Origin: JACPLA01 sp964602055 | Lineage (GTDB): Bacteria > Bacteroidota > Ignavibacteria > UBA10030 | Assembly (NCBI GenBank): GCA_964602055.1 | Contig: CAZRPU010000040.1 | Coordinates: forward strand, 1 to 21,078 | Length of the DNA: 21,078 nt | Reading direction: 5' to 3' | Shown here: in pieces, positions 16,369 to 21,078 of the stretch | How positions within the stretch are numbered: position 1 is the first letter of the stretch | Layout: every line of letters begins with the position of its first letter | Position numbers and translations under genes: made by a program | Notes under the pieces: model-generated | The model's database searches: none | The model's input: the letters and a program-made list of their open reading frames with translations, nothing else | Told to the model about the DNA's origin: nothing

Positions 16369-16599
16369 TCAGCCAACGATGTCAAGAACGGCCCTTTTTC
16401 CTTCCTTTGCCGCCACCGCACGCAGGAGAGTCCGCAATGCTGATGCAGTTCGCCCGTTCTTCCCGATAATTTTTCCGACATCACTCTCAATAACCTTGAG
16501 CTTGAAGACAAGCTTGTCTTCCTTTTCCTCCATATCGATGGAGACCGAGTCCGGATGGTCGACGAGATGCTTGGCGATGAACTCCATGAACTCCTTCAT
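16369..16599 (-). CDS. khpA: KH-domain RNA-binding protein KhpA (YlqC family)
   Basis: A 76-residue single KH domain, the usual size for KhpA/YlqC proteins encoded between rpsP and rimM. The RNA-binding GxxG loop is in IIGKNGRTASALR (about residues 44-56). KhpA proteins bind RNA, often together with KhpB, and affect ribosome function or sRNAs; the role in this phylum is not established. The ATG is preceded by the strongest ribosome binding site in the window, AGGAGGTGG, 4 bases away, which can pair with an upstream ACCTCC. A 120-bp spacer separates it from rpsP. Confidence 0.93.
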   Translation of the reverse strand: MKEFMEFIAKHLVDHPDSVSIDMEEKEDKLVFKLKVIESDVGKIIGKNGRTASALRTLLRAVAAKEGKRAVLDIVG

Positions 16600-16603
16600 A
16601 GTT

Positions 16604-16628
16604 CCACCTCCTGTCCTGCTTCGGAGGT
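16604..16628 (-). promoter_or_regulatory. Hairpin that could mask the khpA ribosome binding site
   Basis: On the - strand ACCTCC (16628-16623) can pair with GGAGGT (16611-16606), the core of the khpA Shine-Dalgarno sequence, through an 11-nt loop. A 6-bp stem is modest, but it covers the site exactly. It lies in the 120-bp rpsP-khpA spacer, which otherwise shows no clear terminator or promoter. Confidence 0.4.
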
Positions 16629-16719
16629 CCTGTCTGAAGGGAGCCGGATTTAGAATGGTCCTCCAGGCATGGCCTCCCGTCCCTGGTGGGATGGAAATTC
16701 TTCGCTGGGGATTCAGAAC

Positions 16720-17160
16720 CTAGGCAGCAGGCGTCTCTGCGGCGGGAGCGGGCTTTTCCGCCACCGGAGCAGCGTCCTGCGCAGCTTTCTTCTTGCGCTC
16801 AAGCCGGCGCGCCTTGCGCTCCGCTTCGCGCTTCATCCGATCCTGCTGCGCCAACTGCCAACGCTCCATCATGCTCTGTATTTTCGCTTCGTCCGCGCCG
16901 CGTTTCATCAACGACCATCGAAGCCAGAGTCCCGAGCGTTGAAACAACGTCCGCACCGTATCGGTCGGCTGGGCACCTTTGCGCAGCCAGTACACAATGC
17001 GGTCGTCTTTGAAATTCAGTTTGATCGGGTTCAGATTCGGATCATAGCTTCCCACCGCTTCGATATACCGGCCGTCTCTCGGTGAACGCATGTCCGCCGC
17101 AACCACCCGGTAGACCGGATGCTTTTTCTTTCCAACTCTCCGTAAACGTAACTTAACCAC
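16720..17160 (-). CDS. rpsP: 30S ribosomal protein S16 with extended C-terminal tail
   Basis: A 146-residue S16, which stabilises 16S rRNA during 30S assembly. The core is clear: VKLRLRRVGKKKHPVYRVVA at the N-terminus, DGRYIEAVGSYDPNLNP, and RIVYWLRKGAQPTDTVRTLF. The usual protein is 80-90 residues; the extra tail is helical and basic (KREAERKARRLERKKKAA) and then Ala/Pro/Glu-rich. Such tails are known in S16 of Bacteroidota and relatives. The start is GTG, with AAAGGAG (17173-17167) 6 bases upstream. It follows ffh by 64 bp. Confidence 0.96.
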   Translation of the reverse strand: MVKLRLRRVGKKKHPVYRVVAADMRSPRDGRYIEAVGSYDPNLNPIKLNFKDDRIVYWLRKGAQPTDTVRTLFQRSGLWLRWSLMKRGADEAKIQSMMERWQLAQQDRMKREAERKARRLERKKKAAQDAAPVAEKPAPAAETPAA

Positions 17161-17224
17161 GAATCGCTCCTTTCATCAAAAAAAGAATGTTGTGCTCGAA
17201 CCAAGGCCTCATGGCACCAGAGAC

Positions 17225-18553
17225 CTAGTTTACCGGAAACTTCATTCCCCGCATTGCCCGCCGGAAATTTCCTTTCGACATCTTCCTCATCATCTTCTGC
17301 ATTTCGTCAAATTGCTTCAGCAGCCGATTCACTTCCTGGACGCTTGTGCCGCTTCCCGCTGCAATCCTCTTGCGGCGGCCGCCGTTGATCACGCCGGGCT
17401 TAGCCCTTTCTTCCGGGGTCATCGACTGTATCATCGCCTCAATCCTGACCAGTGCTTTTTCGTCAATTTGTGCGCCGGCAGGGATACGATGCATCCCGGG
17501 AATCATCCCCATCACCTGATCCAGAGAGCCCATGCTCCGAACCTGCCTCAGCTGGTCAAGGAAATCCTCCAGCGTGAAACGCGATTTTCGCAGCCGTTCT
17601 TCCCATTGGACGGCCTTTTCTTCATCGAACCTCTCCTGGGCCTTTTCCACGAGAGTGACCATATCGCCCATGCCGAGAATGCGCGAGGCAATACGGTCGG
17701 GATGAAACGGCTCGAGCGCATCGAGCTTTTCCCCCACACCGATGAACTTGATCGGCCGTTCGACCACCGAACGAATGGAGAGCGCCGCACCCCCGCGTGC
17801 ATCCCCGTCAAGCTTTGTCAACACGATCCCGCTGACCGAGAGCCGGTCATGAAACGCCCGCGCAGTCTTCACTGCATCCTGGCCCGTCATGGCATCGACA
17901 ACAAAGAGAATTTCATGGGGCCTGACGGTCTCCCTGATCTTCTCGACTTCCTTCATCATTTCTTCATCAACATGCATGCGCCCCGCAGTGTCGATGATCA
18001 CCGTGTCGCGGATGTTTTTGCGCGCCGCAGCGATCCCCCCTTCCGCTATTTGGACCGCTCCCGCAGAACGGTCGGCATAAACAGGAATATCGATCTGCTT
18101 CCCAAGAGCCATGAGCTGATCGACTGCCGCAGGACGATGGACATCGGCCGCCACGAGAAGAGGATTGCGTCCCTTGCTTTTCAAGAAGCCGGCGAGCTTC
18201 GCAGCGAACGTCGTCTTGCCCGATCCCTGAAGTCCGGCGATCATGACAATGGTCGGGGGATCCTGTGCATCGGCAATGTCTGTCTTCGATTCGCCCAGCA
18301 GCTTCACCATTTCATCATAGATGATCTTGATGATCTGCTGCCCCGGGGTTATACTCGACAGCACCTCCTGCCCGACAGCCCGCTTCTGTACATTTTCAAT
18401 GAACTCTTTCGCCACCCGGAGATTGACATCCGCATCGAGCAGTACTCTCCGCACATCCCTGAGAGACTCTGCGACGTTTTCTTCCGTGATTTTACCGTGC
18501 CCCCGAAGCTTTTTGAAGACTGCTTCGAGTTTCAGGGTTAGGTTTTCAAACAT
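17225..18553 (-). CDS. ffh: Signal recognition particle protein Ffh
   Basis: A 442-residue GTPase that, with SRP RNA and FtsY, brings nascent membrane proteins to the translocon. The N domain begins MFENLTLKLEAVFKKLRG; the G domain has GLQGSGKTTFAAKLAG, DTAGRMHVDEEM and TKLDGDARGG; the methionine-rich M domain has GMGDMVTLVEKAQ, MGMIPGM and the GxGTSVQEVNRLLKQF helix that binds RNA. The ATG at 18553 is chosen as it gives the standard N-terminus; an in-frame TTG four codons upstream lies at the end of a T-run. No good Shine-Dalgarno sequence is present, and a terminator-like hairpin ends 10 bases before the ATG. First gene of the ribosomal-maturation run. Confidence 0.97.
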   Translation of the reverse strand: MFENLTLKLEAVFKKLRGHGKITEENVAESLRDVRRVLLDADVNLRVAKEFIENVQKRAVGQEVLSSITPGQQIIKIIYDEMVKLLGESKTDIADAQDPPTIVMIAGLQGSGKTTFAAKLAGFLKSKGRNPLLVAADVHRPAAVDQLMALGKQIDIPVYADRSAGAVQIAEGGIAAARKNIRDTVIIDTAGRMHVDEEMMKEVEKIRETVRPHEILFVVDAMTGQDAVKTARAFHDRLSVSGIVLTKLDGDARGGAALSIRSVVERPIKFIGVGEKLDALEPFHPDRIASRILGMGDMVTLVEKAQERFDEEKAVQWEERLRKSRFTLEDFLDQLRQVRSMGSLDQVMGMIPGMHRIPAGAQIDEKALVRIEAMIQSMTPEERAKPGVINGGRRKRIAAGSGTSVQEVNRLLKQFDEMQKMMRKMSKGNFRRAMRGMKFPVN

Positions 18554-18563
18554 GACCAGTGCC

Positions 18564-18585
18564 AAAAAAAGCCCCGAAAAGGGGC
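18564..18585 (-). terminator. Terminator-like hairpin just upstream of the ffh start
   Basis: On the - strand GCCCC, a 5-nt loop TTTTC and GGGGC (18585-18571) are followed by seven T (18570-18564). The stem is only 5 bp but all G:C, and the T-run is perfect. It is the second terminator after atpG and ends 10 bases before the ffh ATG. It could be a backup terminator or, if ffh is transcribed from the promoter-like element at 18611-18640, an attenuator in the ffh leader. Confidence 0.65.
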
Positions 18586-18610
18586 AAAACCGTAATTTTC
18601 AAAGGGTCTT

Positions 18611-18640
18611 CAAGGTAACGAAAAAACCACCCCCAATCAA
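18611..18640 (-). promoter_or_regulatory. Candidate promoter for the ffh-rplS operon
   Basis: On the - strand TTG (18640-18638), 20 nt including a T6 run, and TACCTTG (18617-18611) match the Bacteroidota promoter form. A second TTG (18636-18634) gives 16-nt spacing. Predicted transcripts would begin around 18600 and include the GCCCC/GGGGC hairpin. The upstream box overlaps the end of an 8-bp inverted repeat. Confidence 0.45.
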
Positions 18641-18667
18641 GGGAGATTTCACGCATCTGTCTCCCTT
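18639..18667. repeat. 8-bp inverted repeat overlapping the candidate ffh -33 box
   Basis: AAGGGAGA (18639-18646) and TCTCCCTT (18660-18667) are perfect inverted copies 13 bp apart, with a centre-to-centre distance of 21 bp (two DNA turns). They may be a protein binding site beside the promoter or, if transcribed, a hairpin. Confidence 0.5.
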
Positions 18668-18672
18668 CCATT

Positions 18673-18691
18673 GCATCCGTGGGCATCCGTG
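18673..18691. repeat. Tandem 9-bp direct repeat GCATCCGTG, one helical turn apart
   Basis: GCATCCGTG occurs at 18673-18681 and again at 18683-18691, so the copies repeat every 10 bp and face the same side of the helix. They lie between the atpG terminator and the 8-bp inverted repeat, upstream of the candidate ffh promoter, where an activator could bind. Confidence 0.55.
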
Positions 18692-18700
18692 AAGGAAAGT

Positions 18701-18741
18701 TTCCAAAAGAAAAAACCGCTTCCGGATGGCGGCCGCGGTTT
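18701..18741 (-). terminator. Intrinsic terminator after atpG
   Basis: On the - strand AAACCGC (18741-18735) pairs with GCGGTTT (18719-18713), with a small inner CGG/CCG pairing in the 15-nt loop, followed by TTTTTCTTTTG. It lies 24 bp past the atpG stop and should end the ATP synthase transcript. Confidence 0.75.
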
Positions 18742-18765
18742 CAAACGAGAGAAAAAATGTGTCGT

Positions 18766-19659
18766 TTAACCTGCTTTTTTCAATGCCTCTGCACCGCCGA
18801 CAATTTCCAGAAGTTCCTTGGTAATGGCAGCCTGACGGGCATTGTTGAAGGAGAGGGAGAGACTCCTGATAATGTCTTTTGCATTTTCGGTGGCATTGTC
18901 CATTGCAGACATCCTCGCCCCCTGTTCGGCGGCGTTGGATTCAAGGAGAATGCGCCACATCTGAAAATTCAGATGCTTCGGCACGAGGGCTTTGATGATG
19001 TCTTCGCTCGAAGGCTCATAGATATATTCGACCTGGGCCATTGATTGTTTTTCTTCGGGCGACGCCGCCTCGGGCGGGACAGGGAGCAGCTGCTCGATCA
19101 CAATCTTCTGTTGGATGACCGATTTGAATTCATTATAGATCACCACGACGCGGTCAAAATCCCCTTTGAGGTATCCCGCTATTATCTGATCCATCATCCC
19201 CCGCGCCCGATCGAATGCCAGATCACTGAAAATCCCGGCATGTTTGGCATAGAGGCTGTAGCCGCGTTTGCCGAAATATTCCGTACTCTTCTTCCCTACC
19301 GTCACAAGGTGGAGAGCCCTGTTCCGAAGATATTCCCCCGCAGTCGTGGTCATCTCCTGCTCTGCGGTCTTGATCACATTTGCATTGAACGCGCCGCAGA
19401 GACCTCGATCCGCCGTGACAACCACGTACAGCACATTCTTTACTTCACGCGGAGCGAACAGCGGGTGCAGAGAGGAATCGACCTTTGCAACCAGGTGCTT
19501 CAGCAATTGACCGATTTTCCTCGCATAGGGTCTGGCGGCAACGATCGCTTCCTGCGCGCGCCTGAGTTTTGCGGCCGCAACCATTTTCATGGCTTTGGTG
19601 ATTTTCTGGGTATTCTTCACGCCGGTGATCCGGCTCCGTATTTCCCTGAGCGTTGCCAT
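18766..19659 (-). CDS. atpG: F1 ATP synthase gamma subunit
   Basis: A 297-residue gamma subunit, the rotating central shaft of F1. The N-terminal helix ATLREIRSRITGVKNTQKIT and KAMKMVAAAKLRRAQ, the middle VVTADRGLCGAFNANV, and the C-terminal helix MSAMDNATENAKDIIRSLSL with RQAAITKELLEIVGGAEAL are all standard. The ATG start lies 4 bp after the atpA stop, so it is tightly coupled; the ribosome binding site is weak. The order atpA-atpG without atpD or atpC following fits genomes where beta and epsilon genes lie elsewhere. It ends at a terminator. Confidence 0.97.
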   Translation of the reverse strand: MATLREIRSRITGVKNTQKITKAMKMVAAAKLRRAQEAIVAARPYARKIGQLLKHLVAKVDSSLHPLFAPREVKNVLYVVVTADRGLCGAFNANVIKTAEQEMTTTAGEYLRNRALHLVTVGKKSTEYFGKRGYSLYAKHAGIFSDLAFDRARGMMDQIIAGYLKGDFDRVVVIYNEFKSVIQQKIVIEQLLPVPPEAASPEEKQSMAQVEYIYEPSSEDIIKALVPKHLNFQMWRILLESNAAEQGARMSAMDNATENAKDIIRSLSLSFNNARQAAITKELLEIVGGAEALKKAG

Positions 19660-19663
19660 GATC

Positions 19664-21078
19664 TTATGCGGTCTTCACTTTTTGATGAAACTTGCCCAGG
19701 AAATCCTTCGCAAGGGCCTGGAGTTTCTTTTGGGCTTCCTCCGACAAGTCTTTCTTCGCCGCAATCTCCGCAAGGAGGTCGCTGTGCTTTACTTCCAGAA
19801 ATTCCTGAAATTCCTTTTCCGCTTGTCCCACGTTTTCGAGGGGGATCTCGTCAAAATAGCCGTTGGTGCCTCCAAACATGCTGACCACCTGTTTTTCCAC
19901 CGGCATGGGAACGTATTGATCCTGTTTGAGAAGCTCCACCAGCCTTGATCCCCTGCGAAGCTGCTGCTGGGTGGATTTGTCCAGGTCGGAACCGAATTTA
20001 GCAAATGCCTCCAGCTCGCGGTATTGAGCAAGTTCAATGCGCAAACGGCCCGCCACCTTTTTCATGGCTTTGATCTGTGCATTGCCTCCGACGCGCGAAA
20101 CGGAGATTCCCACGTTGATCGCGGGTCGAACGCCGGAATTGAACAGGCTCGACTCGAGATAGATCTGTCCGTCGGTAATGGATATGACGTTTGTGGGAAT
20201 ATAGGCGGAGACGTCACCTGCCTGCGTCTCGATGATCGGAAGCGCTGTGAGGCTTCCGCCGCCGAGCTCATCGCTGAGCTTCGAGGCACGTTCGAGCAGA
20301 CGGGAATGGAGGTAAAAGACGTCGCCCGGATATGCTTCACGTCCCGGCGGCCGCCGCAGTAAGAGGGACATTTGACGGTAGGCCTGGGCCTGCTTCGTCA
20401 GATCGTCATAAATGACCAAAGCGTGCTTTCCGTTGTCGCGGAAGAATTCCCCGAGTGTAGCTCCGGAATACGGCGCAATGAACTGCAATGGCGCCGGATC
20501 GCTTGCGGATGAAGTGATGACCGTGGTATAATCCATGGCGCCTGTTTCTTCGAGCTTGGTAACGACCTGGGCAACCGTGGATCCTTTTTGTCCGATGGCG
20601 ACATAGATGCAGTACACCGGCTTGACTCCTTCTTTGCGCGCTTTCTCGGAGTGGGTGTACTTTTGGTTGATAATGGTATCAATAGCGATCGCCGTTTTCC
20701 CTGTTTGGCGGTCGCCGATAATAAGTTCGCGCTGTCCGCGGCCGATGGGCGTCATCGCGTCGATCGCCTTGATGCCCGTTTGCAGCGGCTCTTTCACCGG
20801 TTGTCGCTGGATAACGCCCAGAGCTTTTCGTTCGATTGGCAAAAACTTGTCGGTCTTCAGGGCTCCTTTGCCGTCCACCGGTTCGCCCAGGGGATTGATC
20901 ACTCGTCCCAGCATTGCATCGCCCACCGGCATTGAGGCCACGCGTCCGGTTCTCTTGACGGTGTCTCCTTCCTTGACATGCGAGCTTTCGCCGAACAACA
21001 CGCAGCCGACATTATCTTCTTCAAGATTCAGCGCCATCGCGAACGTGTTCCCCGGAAATTCGATCAGTTCTCCGGCCA
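19664..21078 (-). CDS. atpA: F1 ATP synthase alpha subunit (N-terminus outside window)
   Basis: The frame runs open to the window edge: before the internal Met at 21037 it still reads GELIEFPGNTFA, standard alpha-subunit sequence, so about 470 residues are visible and the first 40-60 are missing. The nucleotide-binding P-loop GDRQTGKT is at 20693-20716. Also seen are ALVIYDDLTKQAQAYRQMSL, GSLTALPIIETQAGDVSAYI and the arginine-finger segment SVSRVGGNAQ, followed by the C-terminal helical domain. It forms the alpha3beta3 hexamer with AtpD. Followed 4 bp later by atpG. Confidence 0.97.
   Translation of the reverse strand, partial: AGELIEFPGNTFAMALNLEEDNVGCVLFGESSHVKEGDTVKRTGRVASMPVGDAMLGRVINPLGEPVDGKGALKTDKFLPIERKALGVIQRQPVKEPLQTGIKAIDAMTPIGRGQRELIIGDRQTGKTAIAIDTIINQKYTHSEKARKEGVKPVYCIYVAIGQKGSTVAQVVTKLEETGAMDYTTVITSSASDPAPLQFIAPYSGATLGEFFRDNGKHALVIYDDLTKQAQAYRQMSLLLRRPPGREAYPGDVFYLHSRLLERASKLSDELGGGSLTALPIIETQAGDVSAYIPTNVISITDGQIYLESSLFNSGVRPAINVGISVSRVGGNAQIKAMKKVAGRLRIELAQYRELEAFAKFGSDLDKSTQQQLRRGSRLVELLKQDQYVPMPVEKQVVSMFGGTNGYFDEIPLENVGQAEKEFQEFLEVKHSDLLAEIAAKKDLSEEAQKKLQALAKDFLGKFHQKVKTA

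Noticed and set aside
17192..18541. A 449-codon open frame on the + strand
   Set aside because: It mirrors ffh almost end to end; ffh is certain by its motifs, so this is a shadow.
18586..18700. SRP (4.5S) RNA gene next to ffh
   Set aside because: The conserved domain IV sequence (GGAAGGAAGCAGCC-like loop) is absent; only unrelated hairpins and repeats are seen.
1..21078. CRISPR arrays, transposons, prophage or defence islands
   Set aside because: No spaced direct-repeat arrays, transposase, integrase or toxin-antitoxin-like genes were seen; gene content and strand order are those of an ordinary core chromosome.

Overview
The window reads as a stretch of chromosome from a Gram-negative bacterium of the Bacteroidota/Chlorobiota (FCB) group, most likely an Ignavibacteria- or Kryptonia-like lineage. 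This rests on several signs: outer-membrane barrels ending in Phe, a lipobox lipoprotein, a long basic/Ala-rich tail on ribosomal protein S16, a protein of the futalosine (MqnA) family, several genes with little or no Shine-Dalgarno sequence, and promoter-like TTG-N19/20-TAnnTTG elements. The exact clade is inference. There are no rRNA or tRNA genes, insertion sequences, phage genes or CRISPR arrays, and coding density is very high.

Layout. Only the first gene (1-867, the 3' end of an S9 serine peptidase resembling glutamyl endopeptidase) is on the + strand. It converges on everything else across a two-sided terminator hairpin. All other genes are on the - strand, so they are transcribed from right to left. 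(a) 18766-21078: atpA (5' end cut by the window) and atpG of the F1 ATP synthase, ending at a terminator. (b) 9092-18553: a long co-directional run of ffh, rpsP, khpA, rimM, trmD, rplS, an mqnA-like gene, recN, cysS and an amidohydrolase. The first six form the classic SRP/ribosome-maturation cluster. Many joints overlap by a few bases, and recN appears to have its own internal promoter. (c) 8303-9067: a small outer-membrane barrel gene 24 bp after the amidohydrolase. (d) 5608-8046: a Tyr/Trp-rich lipoprotein and a FadL/OmpP1-type barrel, 30 bp apart, ending at a terminator. (e) 946-5541: a penicillin-acylase-family Ntn hydrolase, a class III-type sirtuin (cobB) and pyruvate kinase, each overlapping the next.

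How the genes work together. Ffh (membrane targeting), S16, KhpA, RimM (30S maturation), TrmD (tRNA m1G37) and L19 make up a translation/targeting operon, with CysRS further down. RecN brings in DNA repair, and the mqnA-like gene points to quinone biosynthesis. The sirtuin between the acylase and pyruvate kinase is translationally coupled to both.

Novelty. I see no convincing new multi-gene system; most of the window is housekeeping. The points most worth a second look are: a terminator hairpin that overlaps the next gene's promoter and abuts its start codon (acylase), a densely patterned atpG-ffh spacer with a terminator-like hairpin just before the ffh start, a hairpin that could mask the khpA ribosome binding site, an MqnA-like protein lacking the usual SYLN Asn, and the aromatic/SR-rich lipoprotein paired with a barrel.
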